This document shows, one piece after another, positions 49,978 through 62,480 of a stretch of DNA of 64,000 nt. The position numbers were made by a program, and so were the translations under genes. Where the stretch lies: NCBI GenBank assembly GCA_002914845.1, contig JXTC01000139.1, positions 418,587 to 482,586 of the forward strand. Direction: 5' to 3'. Below the pieces are notes generated by a model. That model was not told the origin of the DNA and made no database searches. It worked only from the letters and a program-made list of their open reading frames with translations. The stretch comes from Trema orientale (lineage: Eukaryota; Streptophyta; Magnoliopsida; Rosales; Cannabaceae). The number at the start of each line of letters is the position of its first letter. Within the stretch, counting starts at the first letter, position 1.

Positions 49978-50700
49978 ATAAATGTTTCATTTAAATATAC
50001 TTGTACGGAAAATTCCTACAGGTGATAAAGCTTCTAAGTGCGGATTTATTATAATCATTACTATACGAACTGGGCCAAATAAAAGCAAATATAAATTGTT
50101 CAAAATATTGATGATGTCTTATAAAAGTATCTAAAACATATTTTTACCAAATTTATAGAGATTTACGTATGAAAAATAAATTACATGGGAAATTTTTTTG
50201 TTCTCTCCCCACCCCTCTAATTAATGAATTATTTACGAAAATTTTCTCTTGTAAATTGATATAAATATTTCGGTAAAAGGTTAATAAATTCTTAGCATAT
50301 CCCCAACAAACCAGTACTATGATATTATGTTGTAAATATTAAGAAATGAATATTTCACACAATTCAAATTTTACAAGCATGTATGAACAAAATGTGATGC
50401 CAAAAATTTTGATTCTACCAACAATTTAGATTGTAACAGGATAAGTACTTTAATTTCAATATTATCGATATCTATTTTTTCTTATTTTGTGTTAAAGAGA
50501 GAATGAGAATTAGATTTTGTTGATCTCAATTCTGCTCATATTGGTATTATCGTATGTTTCGGGGTGCTTTTTTGTGATTGGATTAGGGAGAAATTAATTA
50601 AGTGTAAGAATATTTAATTAATGATAAGCAAGATAATTGTAGAAAATGGAGAAAATAACGTGAAAAATTGTAACGATATAATTCCACGTGTCAGAAAATT
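49978..50700. other. Intergenic, nothing recognised
   Basis: AT-rich with no recognisable gene or element. Confidence 0.5.
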
Positions 50701-50980
50701 GTTGGTATTTTTGACAGCTCAACCTGCAAGTAAATAGGCATGGGTAGTTTCAATGACCATCACCACGTGTTAGATAGCCAGTGTTTCTGACATAAGTGAT
50801 ACCGTCTATATGGTCAGAAACAAATAAAAAGATGGTTAGTTTTTCTGACAACGGTGATTCCAGCCATTCAGTCAGAAATATAAATAAACAATACTAAAAA
50901 AATAGATAATTAGAAAGTTGGATCTTTGACACAGGTGATTCCAGTTATTTTGTCAAAAATAAAAGAAAATAAAAGTATTG
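50701..50980. repeat. Array of TCTGAC...GTCAGA inverted units
   Basis: Three diverged units of about 58-82 bases (from 50778, 50836 and 50918) each contain TTTCTGAC - GTGATTCC - GTCAGAAA or a variant, so each can form its own small hairpin. Such arrays are typical of subterminal regions of CACTA (En/Spm) transposons. No CACTA terminus is seen beside it. Confidence 0.6.
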
Positions 50981-51949
50981 AATTTAACATAAATAGTTGC
51001 AAACAAGGGTCGTATACGCTACAACTTAACTTATTAAATAACTCAGAATCATGGATCTGCTGGTATTTAAAGTACAGAATTTAAAAGTTAGCACAATATA
51101 TAATATGCATATATGAGTATATAGATAAATTGATGGGATTGGTAATAAAGAATTGAGTTGAGAAAAAGAGAAAGTTAACAGATTAATGAAAAAAGAAAGA
51201 AAGCATTTAATACTTGTCAAAAAGTGAAAATTGTATTAGCTTCTGCCTCCCCTTTGTTACAAGTACAAGCATATATATATAGGCCAAAAATTGATGCCTT
51301 GAGCCGACTATCACAAGACTTAATTGTTAAGTCTATGAGCATGAGGTGTCATATAAGGCTTGTGGATGTCTTATACTTTCAACACGTATAAAAGCTAGAC
51401 GTGACAATACTGTGGTGGAGGTGGCAGCTTGAGGAAGGTTACTATAATGACACTTGGCTCACTTTGATTTGATGAAGCTTTTGTCTTTATTTACTTGATG
51501 TTTGGTAATTTTTCAATGAGAATTTGACATTTGTCTTGGACTGTTGAAGTTGTCACTTGTTCAGTATAATTTTGACACGTCATATTTTCTTAATTAACCC
51601 CATATAATATAATTATCACATTATTTATGACTTAATATTTTAGTTAGTGACTAATTATAAAATTTTGTCACATCCCAAAACATCGTATATGTTTTTCTTC
51701 CTTTTTATTTATGAATTTACGTTTTGGAAAAAATTTTCCCCCTTTTTGAATCTATGTTTTTGGGTTTTGAAGTGGGAATGTATGTCCCAGTGTCAAGTTT
51801 ATGATTTTATTGCCAGGTTGGATTTTACCTACGGTATTGTAGGTAGGCGCTGGTTACATATAGCTTATAGCCTCATACTAGTCTGAAATCTGAATTATAT
51901 AAATAATCAACCAAGTTTACCAATTAAGGATGTTATGTTAGACTTATCA
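50981..51949. other. Intergenic, nothing recognised
   Basis: AT-rich. An open frame near 51647-51886 has no recognisable content. Confidence 0.5.
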
Positions 51950-52211
51950 GGTTAATTTGACGAGGCCAATCTGAGCATCCCAACGAAGCGGCTTGTTGTG
52001 GCGCTTAAAGGTCAAAAAGTCGTAATTAAGGACAACAAGAATAGCTCCACATCTCCCTAATCTTGTTGGAGTGATCCTTCATCGCATAAACATGCTCCCT
52101 GAATTTCCTATCCCTCTCTTTTGGGTCCTCCATTAACATCAACATCAAAGTTTCAGCAAATTCCACTAATATTATCGTAAAATATGGAACTAGAGTGATT
52201 GAACATGTCAT
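51950..52211 (-). pseudogene. Pseudogene of a small conserved plant protein
   Basis: The minus strand reads MEDPKERDRKFREHVYAMKD then IREMW in one frame (from 52211), and FKRHNKPLRWDAQI in another frame further on (to about 51960). Together they resemble a small plant protein family I recall with an ERDRKFREHVY motif and a C-terminal RHN..LRWD motif; its function is not known to me. The frame change and a stop after about 60 codons show it is dead. No intron is visible, so a retrocopy is possible. Confidence 0.45.
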
Positions 52212-53431
52212 GACACTACTTTAGGCATAAACGTGCTTTCGTATCGTACCAGGCTGCTAGGTTTCAATATGCACTTAAATGATAATAGGTTTTCTATACT
52301 ACTTTGTGAGTTTTTGTGTTATTATAAGCTAATTTACTTTTTTTTTTTTGTGGTTTGTGGGTATTTTGGAGGTGAAATGATGAAAATAAGCTGAAACAGA
52401 TCGAAAAAGAGCTAAAATGACAAAGTCAGAAAAAAAAATTGAAAATCAAGGTAGATCAGAGACTGGAAGTCGCAGCATGCAACCTGCGTGTCACAGCGTC
52501 CGTTTGAGTTTTCGATAAAAAAAAAAAAAAAAAAAGCTTTCAGAGGCTAGATGCCGTGGCACTGGTTGTCTGTACAGCCATCTTCTTTGAGTATTTTGAC
52601 GACCTAGGACTCTTTATTCATGTAGAACTTGACCTAAGTATCCTCCACACTTAATTCTCTATATATAGGACATTTTGCATTAGATGGGAAGAAATGATAC
52701 GTGCTTAGCAGAGACAAAATCTCATTTAAAGCCTAGAGAGAGAGAGAAGAAGAGCTTGGGAGCTGCTGTAGTCACCATCCTCGATTTTTTTCTTTTTCTT
52801 TTTAGTTTTTCTTTGTTTTAACATGATGTTTATTCCGTTTATTCTTGTATAGATACTATACTAGGTCTTAGGTTAAGTTAAGAGTGATTTCGATACCCTA
52901 AATGTGATTGTTATTTAATTTTTTAGATTTTGTGCAATTAATCTTTTATTTGAAATTGCTTATATTCTTCTATGTTCAATTGATTTATGAATGACATCTT
53001 AATTTATTTGAGAGGCCTACTCGATAATCATATTAGAATTCTATTGCTAGGATTTGAATTAAGTATTTGACATATTGATCTACGAGTAGTAAAGCTATAG
53101 TTGATATGATCGTTTGATGTGTTGATTATAGTAAAGAATATAACTTAGGTTATGAATCTATGTCTATGAGATTATTACCGAGATCAATCTATCTTTCTCT
53201 ACTCAATATTTCTTTTGGAAAAATGGTGGAAAACACCATTGTCCCGAACCATTTTGGAGCATATAATTGAGTAGGACTATCTTAGTATCTTTGATAGGTC
53301 ATGGTAAATTATTGATCTATTCGACGAATACTTCAAAATCATATACTCATATGCTCAAAATAAACTTTGGGTGAATAAGAAATTGATGCCCAAAAAAGAC
53401 TCATTAATATAGAAAAATGCTATGAATAGTA
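52212..53431 (+). mobile_element. Unclassified retroelement-like non-coding repeat
   Basis: Motif set: TTTTGGAGGTGAAATGATGA, GAAAAAGAGCTAAAATG, CAGAGGCTAGATGCCGTGGC, and a pyrimidine-rich stretch before TATAGATACTATACTAGGTC. A minus-strand stretch near 62.3 kb shares the AGAGCTAAAAATGGAG-type segment. No coding domain. This fits a long non-coding LTR-retroelement remnant, class unproven. A poly-A tract lies near 52517-52534. Confidence 0.35.
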
Positions 53432-56400
53432 TGTGAAAAAAATGTCCCACATTGCTTATGAATCAAAATTTTTGATTTTCGAAGTCCATGTAAGGAAGCT
53501 TAGGTTCTTCAAATTATTTATACCTTGAGAAGTAATCTCTTCACTTCTCTAAATTCTCTCTCTCTCTTCTAGTTCTAGTTTTGAGTTCTTAGTTCAAGAA
53601 TTCCTAGATCTATCTCTAATTAAAATTTTTGAATTCGCTGATAGAGTTCTGGCGATATTTAGTTCGCCCAAAGTAGAAGCTTAGTACTTAGTTTGCTACT
53701 CCAGAAAGCCGTTGTATCCTAGGAGATGGACACCAAGTGACCTCTAGTACTATGGGAGGAGGGAAGTATGTTTTAAGGAAACTGTGTGATACACATGCCT
53801 CGGTTCTACTACTGCGATTTGAATTTGTTTTCTCTAAATTAATTATAGCTTTAATATAGTTACTTTAGTTATAATTATTTTGTTTATTATTTTAATTATT
53901 TAATTCTAATATTATGTTATTGTTAATATAATAATATTATAATTAGTTTAATTATTTAATTTCTGTTTGTTTTATAAATATTTTTTCCAGTTTTGTCCTG
54001 CAAGCTTGAAACAGATTATTTTTTTATGATAAGTATAGTAGGAGAAAATATATATTTTTTTTTTGGAAAATAAATTTGGTATTGTATTATAAATTGGTTG
54101 GAAAAAGAAGAGAGGTTATGTCTAAGGAGATAGAGTTTGAAGAGAAAGTAACTGTGACCTCTCCATGTCTTTCCTAGGAATTTTATTGAAACTCTATCTA
54201 AGGAGGTAGAATTTTAAGTAAGACCTGTTTGTGAACCCATCGGTCTTTCTTGGGAACGGTTTGTTGTATAGAAATTAATAATCGTTAATTGATTAATTTC
54301 AGATATGGCAAACAATGTTGAGAACATGAATCGTTCCCAAGAACTTCTTATGGCTAGTGCTAAGGTGTCTGTTCCTTTGAGCCATGCTATAAAACCAGAG
54401 AAATTCAATGATTTGAATTTCAAGAGGTGGTAACAAAAGATGCTATTCTATCTAACCACCCTGAATCTTGTGAGATTCTTGACTGAGGATGCTCTATCGC
54501 TTAATAAGGATAAGCAAGATATCTCAGTAGTCAATGCGATTGATGCTTGGAAGTACTCAGAATTCTTGTGCCGAAACTATGTACTGAATAGTTTATCTGA
54601 TTCTCTTTACAGTGTATACCAAGTAAAGAGGACGGCCAAAGAATTATGGGAGATAGTGACCAGAAATATAAGAAAGAGGATGCTGGATCTAAGAAATTTG
54701 TTCTGGGCAACTTCCTTGATTATAAGATGGTGGACTCCAAACTTGTTATCAATCAAGTGCAAGAAATCCAAGTGATTTTATCTGAGATTCATCCCGAGGG
54801 TATAGTAGTAAGTAAAAACTTCCAAGTAGCTATTGCCATTGGAAAGCTACCTCATGCATGGGTTGATTTCAAAAACTACCTAAAACACAAACGAAAGGAA
54901 ATGAGCATAGAATATCTGATTGTTAGACTTCGAATTGAAGAAGACAACTGAAGATTTGAGAAAAGAGGGCTCATTTTAACTGGGGCTAAGGCAAATATGG
55001 TGGAATATGGCCAGAGTTTTAAGAAGAATAAATATAGCAAATGGGCTAAGATAGGACCTAGAGGAGGAATTTTCAAGAAGCAGAAATTCCAAGACAAATG
55101 CTTCAACTATGACAAAATGGGTCCCAAGTATGCGGACTGTAGGCTGCCAAAGAACAAGAAGAACCATGAGGCCAATATAATAGATGGCATTAATCAAGAT
55201 GAATCTGAAATAAGCTTTTCAGCAGTGGTTTCAGAAGTGAACCTTATTGGGTCTAACCTAAGAGAATAATAGATTGACACCGATGCTACAAGGCATGTCT
55301 GCTCAGATAAGGAGATGTTCACTTCCTTCGAACCAATTAATGGAGAGAAGCTATACATGGGAAACTCCGCTAGATCTGAGACTGAGGGTCAAGGAAATGT
55401 GATCCTGAAGATGACGTCTAGGAAAGATCTGACTCTCAACAACATTCTGTATATGCTAGAAATCCGCAAGAACTTAGTTTCTGGTTTGTTGCCTAGCAAA
55501 CATGGATTTTGTATGGTATTTGAGTCAGACAAGATCATTTTGTCCAAAAATGGTATATATTTGGGAAGGAGATATGTAAATGATAGGCTATTCAAGCTCA
55601 GTGTAACGATTGTTAAGCTAAATATTAATAAAATTAATAATTTTTTTGCTTACTTGCTTGAGTCTTCTAATTTATGATACTTTACGTAGATTAATTAAAA
55701 GATTAATTATGATACTTTATGTAGATTAATTAGCTTGAATCATATACTCCCTTTCCATATTGATTCCAAACATAAGTGTGAAACTTATGTTGAGGCAAAA
55801 CTGACAAGGTCATCATTCTAACCGACTGAAAGGAACACAGAACCTCTTGATTTAATACACAGTGATATTTGTGATTTTAAAATGGTATAAACAAGAGGTG
55901 ACAATAAGTATTTTATTACTTTTGTCGATGATAGTATAAAGTACTGTTATGTGTATTTGCTAAAAAGTAAGGACGAAGCTATAGAGAAATTTATTCTCTA
56001 TAAGAAAAAAGTTGAAAGTCAACTTAATAAGAAGATTAAAATGATTAGAAGTGACCATAGAGGAGAGTATGAATCACCTTTTGGTGAGTTCTGTGCACAA
56101 CACAGAATAATACATGAGGTTACTCTGCATTATTCACCTTAGTCAAATGGTATTACTGAGCGGAAAAATTGTACCTTGAAAGAGATGATGAATACAATGC
56201 TGTTTAGTTCTGGATTGTCTCATAATATGTAAGGGGAAGTTATATTGACTAGCAATTACCTTTTAAATAAGGTACTCCAAAAGAAGGAGGACAAAACTCC
56301 ATATGAATTATGGAAAGGAATAAAACCTTTTTACAAATACTTACGAATGTGAGGGTATCTTGCCAAAGTAGTTGTACCTATACTTAAGAAGGTGAAAATA

Positions 56401-57919
56401 GGACCAAAGATGATTGATTGTATTTTTATTGGATATGCACAAAACAGTTGTACTTATCGGTTTCTCGTATATAAGTCACAAATCCCAGACATACACAAAA
56501 ATACGATAATGGAATTTATAAATGCATCGTTCTTTGAACATATATTTCCATATAGATCTAAAGAAGAGTTAAGTTCGTTCAAACGAACAAATGAGAATAC
56601 TACTGAGAGCAGTTAGGACCAAGAATATATTGAGGATATTGAGGAAGAGCCTAGACGTAGTAACAAAGCTAGGACAGAAAAATCTTTTGGTTCAGATTTT
56701 CTGAACTATTTACTAAAGGTTGAATCTCAAACCTTTAAAGAAGTTATGAGCTCTTCAGAAAGCCCTTTGTGGAAAGAGGCCATTCAAAGTGACGAGAATA
56801 ACTTGTATTAGGATGATATTTGCAATTATAGCTTTGAAGTAATCTTGAAGTACATCAAATAGATGTGAAAACAGCTTTCTTAAATGAAAATTTAAATAAA
56901 AAAATCTATATGGAACAACCTGACAGTTTTTCCGCACTTGGGCAAAATAAGAAAGTTTGTAAATTGATGAAGTCTTTATATGGATTAAAGCAAGTACCAA
57001 AACAATGGCATGAGAAATTTGACAGTGTGATAATGTCAAACGGATTTAAAATCAACAAATATGATAAATGTGTCTATGTAAAAAAAATAGATAATGGCTA
57101 TGTCATTTTGTATCTTTATGTTGATAACATGCTCATTGTTGGTTTTAATGATAAAATGATCAATTCTGCTAAAAAGATGTTAAATTCTAAATTTGACATG
57201 AAGGATATGGATTTAGCCGATGTCATATTGGGAGTTAAAATCTCAAGAATATTAGATGGACTTATTTTAAGTCAGTCGCACTACGTGGGTAAGATTTTTG
57301 AGAAATTTAACAAGAAAATTTTGGAATTTCAAGAATTCCAGTAGATACAAATCTACACCTATCAAAGAATAAAGGAGGGAGTGTCTCTTAATTGGAATAT
57401 TCCATAGTGATAGGAAGTTTTATATACTTAATGAGTTGTACAAGACCAGACATAGCTTATGCAATTAGTAAACTCAGTAGATACACGAGTAATCTAGGAA
57501 ATGATCACTGAAAAGGAATAGTAAAAGTACTAAGGTACTTAAGATATACTCGGAGCTATGGGTTGTACTATACCAGATATCCAGCTGTCCTAGAAGGTTA
57601 CAGTAATGCAAACTTGATATCTAACATAAAAGACTCGAAGTCTACTAGTGGGTACGTGTTCACACTTGGAGGTGCAGCTGGATTATGGAAATCCTTAAAA
57701 CAATCATGTATAGGCCAGTTTATAATGGAATTTGAATTCATTGCTTTGGACAAGTGTGGTGAAGAGGCAGAATGGCTACGACAATTCTTAGAGGATGTTC
57801 TAATGTGGCCAAAACTTGTACCTGCAATTTTCATCCATTATAATAGTCAGTCCGCAATTAGAAGAGCACAAAGCAACATATATAATAGTAAGTCTAGACA
57901 AATACCTCACAGACATAAT
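53432..57919 (+). mobile_element. Ty1/copia fossil element (LTR-like start through RNase H)
   Basis: In order: a probable 5' LTR starting TGTGAAAAAAATGTCCCACA; a non-coding leader; gag (from ATG 54305, with KFNDLNF); a zinc-knuckle-like CFNYDKMGP region; a protease region; GAG-pre-integrase (about 55560); integrase core (about 55850-56350); reverse transcriptase (about 56800-57340, with YGLKQ and YLYVDN); RNase H (about 57560-57915). The copia order gag-protease-integrase-RT is clear. The element is broken, with many breaks, and lacks a matching 3' LTR; a different LTR abuts it. An old, inactive copy. Confidence 0.85.
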
Positions 57920-59588
57920 TGTTAGAAATATGCTCTAGAAAGCAGTTTCTTTGTCTGGCATTTTAAACAATGTTTATTGGATTTAAGTATTATCTATTTG
58001 TTATTAATAAATTCCATATTATGTCCTAATTATATACATGTGATGTTTATATTTTCTATTATGCAAACGTCTAAAAGTTTCCATGACTAATAATGAGTAA
58101 TAAAGAATTGTTCGTGTGAAGTGTTCACATATGGGAGACTAAATTCTTTATTTCATAATGTCTTAATTAAAAGTTCACATTCTGCAAATAAAGATGGAAT
58201 ACTTTATTTTTCTATAGAATGTAGTATTGTCTATTTCAACGGGATTGATGAAATCTCTAATCATCGAAGTGTCTGACTTCGGATAGAAACACTAGTGCGT
58301 TATAAGAAAGTTATAAGTGCATTGAACTGGACTAAGTGTAAATAGAATTTGAGGTTAAGTGCCGTAACTCAATATTCTATCTTTCACTAATCTAGCACTA
58401 TTGCAAGATTACCTTAATCCTAGTAATTGTCAGACTTGCTTTCATGAGTTTTATTTTTTTGACTTACTAAAAGACTAGTTCCGATTGTATGGTTCGAACT
58501 CTGGTATCTTGGAAGATAAGATTTGTGAATTGACAAGAACGTCCTTCATGATTTGGACACCATGCATATAATGTCACTTTGAGTTTTTTCAAGGATTTGG
58601 ATAATAAAAAACCAGGCGCCAGATATTCACTTTCTGAATTTAACTGTGTTTGTATGGGTAGTTACAAACACCGTAGTCAATTATTATCCATTAGATGAAA
58701 AATGACAACTCAAAGGTAAATATGTACTAGAGGGGTAATACGGTAATTTCACCTCACTAGTACGGCATTGCATCAGGGGTATATCGGCATGTATAGTATA
58801 TGCTAAATGGATCAAGTTAATTAAAGTGTTAATTAGCTTCACAGAAAATATATGATATTTAGTCTAAGAGTGCAATATTGGGCCTATAGTGGAGTGCTCC
58901 AATATTGATGAACAAGGCCCAGTCATAATTAAGAATTAATTCTGACTGTGAGTAGTTGGCCCATTGGAGCTTAGACTACTTGGATCTATAAGGTCCCCTG
59001 TCTAACTTACACATAGCCTAATAACAAATTGAATAGTCAGTTGAGCCCAAGAAGCCCATTAAGATTTACTTCTCTCTAATATTTAAGAGAAAAGTTCTCT
59101 TAAGCCTCTACACAATAGCCACACACCTACAACAGTGCATTGACTGTAGATTTCGTGTGATACAGGGAGAAAAAAGGAGAGAGGGAGAAATGAGCCATCG
59201 TGGGAGAAGTCCCGTGTTCGTTCATGGCTGTAGAGGGAGAGATACCCATGGCCGTAGACGTATAGTCAGGGAGGAGGAAGAGTGTCTTCCAGATCATCTA
59301 CTCACATCTCGTTGGGAATTAAGAAGGTGCTCGCACACCAGATTATTTAATGTGTTCTAGAGAATAGATGGGAAGGCTCAATAGTTATGAAGTGCTTCCA
59401 AGTTTTATCTAAACCAAGATCCATGAATTGATTTATATTAGATCAACGATTCTTCGTTTATGTTTTGTAAAGTTTCAAGAAAAATTTTAAAATACCAATT
59501 TCGCTGCGTTCTTGATTTATTTACAAAACTGCGAAAATCGTTTTCAGTAAAATCATTTTTCGAAATCATCTTTCGGGATTTCCAGCAA
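57920..59588 (+). mobile_element. Fossil LTR of a second, different retroelement
   Basis: Begins TGTTAGAAATATGCTCTAG and ends TTCCAGCA just before a primer-binding site, giving TG...CA ends 1.67 kb apart. The plus orientation and the following primer-binding site make it a 5' LTR. It is unrelated to the start of the copia element at 53432. A GC-richer stretch near 59157-59330 lies inside it. Confidence 0.65.
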
Positions 59589-59590
59589 TT

Positions 59591-59606
59591 GGTACCAGAG
59601 CCAGGT
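59591..59606 (+). other. Primer-binding site
   Basis: TGGTACCAGAGCCAGG lies two bases after the LTR end and matches the plant initiator-Met tRNA 3' complement (TGGTATCAGAGC) with one difference. This fixes the LTR end and the plus orientation. Confidence 0.75.
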
Positions 59607-59999
59607 TTTCGATGATCTAGCATATCTTGTTCATGTTAATTCTCTTTTGTTTGATGATCTTTGATTTCCATGATGATCTCTGTGGTTATGTTTGGTCTTG
59701 TTCATGTTTATGAGTATGCTCTATTATGTATGATGATTGATTGATTTAATAAGTTTAAATGATAATCAATTAGATATTACTATGATTTTATGATCATGTA
59801 TTTTTCGTTTTTGATTATGATTCTAGCATGTTCTTGATTTTCTATATGATTATATTTTATGTTCTTAATAAACTATACGTAGAAAATCGTTTGATCTTTA
59901 ATTGTGTTATAGTTTTTGAGAAAAACTATTTAACAATTAAGATATGGATTTTTCGAAATCGGAAACAGTATGAGGCAGCGCACGCTAAGAGTCATGCAC
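59607..59999 (+). mobile_element. Non-coding leader of the second retroelement
   Basis: T-rich leader with repeated TTGATTATGA and GATGATC words. No gag frame follows; the element continues as tandem repeats, suggesting a non-autonomous or decayed structure. Confidence 0.45.
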
Positions 60000-60450
60000 G
60001 ACGCCCGCATATGCCGCGGCGGGGAGACCCGCTCGTCGGCCGCGTGGGTGGCAACCCACGCATTGGCCTTGCAAGAGCAACCCCGCACGCTGGCCGTGTG
60101 GGTGGCACCCCGTGCGTCGGCCGCGCGGGTGCTGCCTTGCTCTCGTGGTCGCACGGGTGGCGCTCCCGTGCACTGGCCGCACGGGTGTTGCCCCGCTTCC
60201 ATGGCCGTGAGAGCTTCGTCCCACTCCTGTGGTCGCTTCATCCCACTCACGCGGCCGTGCAGGTGCCGTCTTGCATGTCGGCCGCATGGACGTTTCGCGA
60301 GTACGTGGACGCATGGAATTTGTCCTATGCATGGCCATGCACGTGCCGTCTTGCATGGTGGCCGCATAGGCACTTAACAAGAACGTGGACGCATAGGATT
60401 TGTCCCATGCGTGGCCGTGTGGTGCCCCGAGGCTGTCATCTTCCTGACAG
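60000..60450. repeat. GC-rich minisatellite, 27-28-base unit
   Basis: Units of the type GGCCGCGTGGGTGGCAACCC-ACGCATT recur at least seven times from about 60037, with drift (GGCCGTGTGGGTGGCACCCC, GGCCGCGCGGGTGCTGCC, TGGTCGCACGGGTGGCGC). Two longer related blocks near 60307 and 60377 share GTACGTGGACGCATGGAATT-like text. It is strikingly CpG-rich against an AT-rich background. Long open frames on both strands come from composition. Confidence 0.8.
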
Positions 60451-60539
60451 AACCTCCCGTTCCGACGTTCCGATCGGCATCCTGATGCCGTTGATGTCAG
60501 ATTATCCGCTAGAGATAATTTCCCATTTAAATTTCCTTA

Positions 60540-61000
60540 TTTGAATTTCGAATTAGAGATAATTTGGGAAATTTGAATTAGTTATCTTATCGGATCTTTG
60601 AATTTCAAATTTGGTGACTAATCTGATAGGATAAGATTCTATCAGAAAATCCTATATTCTCTAATTTCAAAATTTAACTATTTAAATTTAAATTAAGGAT
60701 AAGATCTTTAATTTATGAAAGATTTAAATTAAGGATAAGATTCTTAGTTTACTTAGAGATTTAAATTAAGGATAAGATCCTCAATTTAAATAAATTCAAA
60801 TCAAAGATAAGATTACTTGATTTAAAGAAATTTAAATGACTATTTAAATGTGATCAGGATCACATATTTAAATAAATTTGATTTCAAATTTAAATACGGA
60901 TAAGATCCCACTATTTAAGAAAATCAAAATTTATTAGTTATCATTATCAAATAATGATTATTTAAATTAAATATGAGATAATTAATTTAAATAAATTAGA
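60540..61000. repeat. AT-rich degenerate repeat, about 40-60-base unit
   Basis: The phrase GATTTAAATTAAGGATAAGA recurs near 60680, 60720 and 60760 with a variable tail (TCTTTAATTT, TTCTTAGTTT, TCCTCAATTT), then decays into ATTTAAAT-rich DNA. Confidence 0.7.
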
Positions 61001-61440
61001 GATTATTAATTAGATATTATGTGATAATACTTAAAATTTTCAAATTCAAATATTTGGTTAGATATTTTCTAAACTATTTATATGATAATTTGTTGTTAAT
61101 TTGAATTTAAATTTGATTTGAATTCAAATTTAGAGATATTATAGGAGATTTAAATATTTAAATCTTCTACTATTTAAATTTGAAACTTATGAAGATTTCA
61201 AATTAAAATTAGAAAGAATATCTTATCTATCCAAATCTATTTGAATTTAAATTTAAAGTTAGTAGATTACTTTAATGAGACTTAAATGGATAATTAGAAA
61301 TTATGAAATAATTTCATATTTCGCTAAATTTTTTACTTTCTATTTATTTTTAATGTAATTAAAATGACGATTAGATATTATGAGATAAATCTAAATTTAA
61401 ATTTATGTGATCGGATAATATTACTATATTAATTATTTTA
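61001..61440. other. AT-rich low-complexity tract
   Basis: Dominated by AAATTTAAATT and GAATTTAAATTT words. It links the two repeat arrays; no gene. Confidence 0.6.
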
Positions 61441-61860
61441 TAATTAATTAAAGATTTGAAATTCAAATGTTGAATTTAAATCAAGAGACAATCTAGAAGA
61501 TTCAATAAGATTAAATTTTCCAAAGATTTTTTTATATTAATTATTCAATAATTAATTTATGATTTGAAATTCAAATGTTGAATTTAAATCAAGAGATAAT
61601 CTAGAAAATTTGATAAGATTAAATTTTTAAAAGATTATCTATATCAGTTATCTAATAATTAATTTAAAGATTTGAAATTCAAATGTTGAATTTAAATCTG
61701 GAAATAATCTAATAGATTAATATGATTAAATCTTTTAGGTAATTAATATCAATTATATGATAATTAATTTGAGATTTGAAATTTAAAAGTTAATTTCAAA
61801 TCAACAGATATTTGTAGAGATTTAATTTGATTAAATCATCTCTATATCTAATATAAATCT
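61441..61860. repeat. Tandem repeat, about 108-base period, four units
   Basis: GATTTGAAATTCAAATGTTG followed by AATTTAAATC recurs at 61453, 61561 and 61669, with a more diverged unit at 61773 (periods 108, 108, 104). Each unit also holds GATAATCTAGAA-like and AATAATTAATTT blocks. Confidence 0.85.
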
Positions 61861-62099
61861 TGTGAAGATTTTAATTAGTAAATATCTACATTATCTTATT
61901 TAAATTTAAATAGAAAGTTTACATTTTATTTTAATGAGATTAAAATAATGATTTGAAAATTATCAGATAATTTCAAATTTGAAAATTCAATTAATGGGAG
62001 ATATATTTTAATTATGAGATAATTAAATTTATAATTCAAAATTTAAATTCAAAAGTTGAATTTGTATACTTAAGGATAGGTCAAATCTGGACCATTAGA
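61861..62099. other. AT-rich low-complexity tract
   Basis: Continues the AAATTTAAAT-type sequence without a clear period. Confidence 0.5.
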
Positions 62100-62480
62100 T
62101 CATCAAAAAATACAACCTTGGCTATAAAAAATGAGTTCTAGGCGTATAGGCAGCACAGTTACGCTCCTGAAGTTGAAAAATGGTACAAGGCATGCCATTG
62201 GGTAGCAAGAAAAGCATGGCTATGCCTCCTTGGGGCACGGTTGTGCCTCTGGTTCTGATGGGAGCCGCAGGCGTAACTCCGCATTTTCTCCATTTTTAGC
62301 TCTTTTTCTCCACTTTCTTGACCCTTTTTAGCTCCAACACTATTTTACTCTCTTTTCTACATTAACACATCCACTAAACTCAAATTAAACTAGAAAGTAA
62401 ATAAAAGCAACATATTTTAAAAAGGAACAAAGCAAAAACAAGATTTTTTAGGCATAAAATAACTCTATTTTCCATGAGTT
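62100..62480 (-). mobile_element. Retroelement-like repeat, minus strand
   Basis: On the minus strand it contains AAAGAGCTAAAAATGGAG and a GC-richer segment with CACAACCGTGCC, resembling the repeat at 52.2-53.4 kb in opposite orientation. Non-coding, family unproven. Confidence 0.35.

Noticed and set aside
48786-51660. A complete CACTA transposon from 48786 to about 51640
   Set aside because: A CACTA-like end and subterminal-type hairpins exist, but no matching inverted terminus or 3-base target duplication could be found, so a whole element is not supported.
59828-60544. A 238-codon plus-strand frame and overlapping minus-strand frames of over 130 codons
   Set aside because: The region is a GC-rich minisatellite in a retroelement leader. 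Stop-free frames on both strands are a composition effect and the peptides are internally repetitive.
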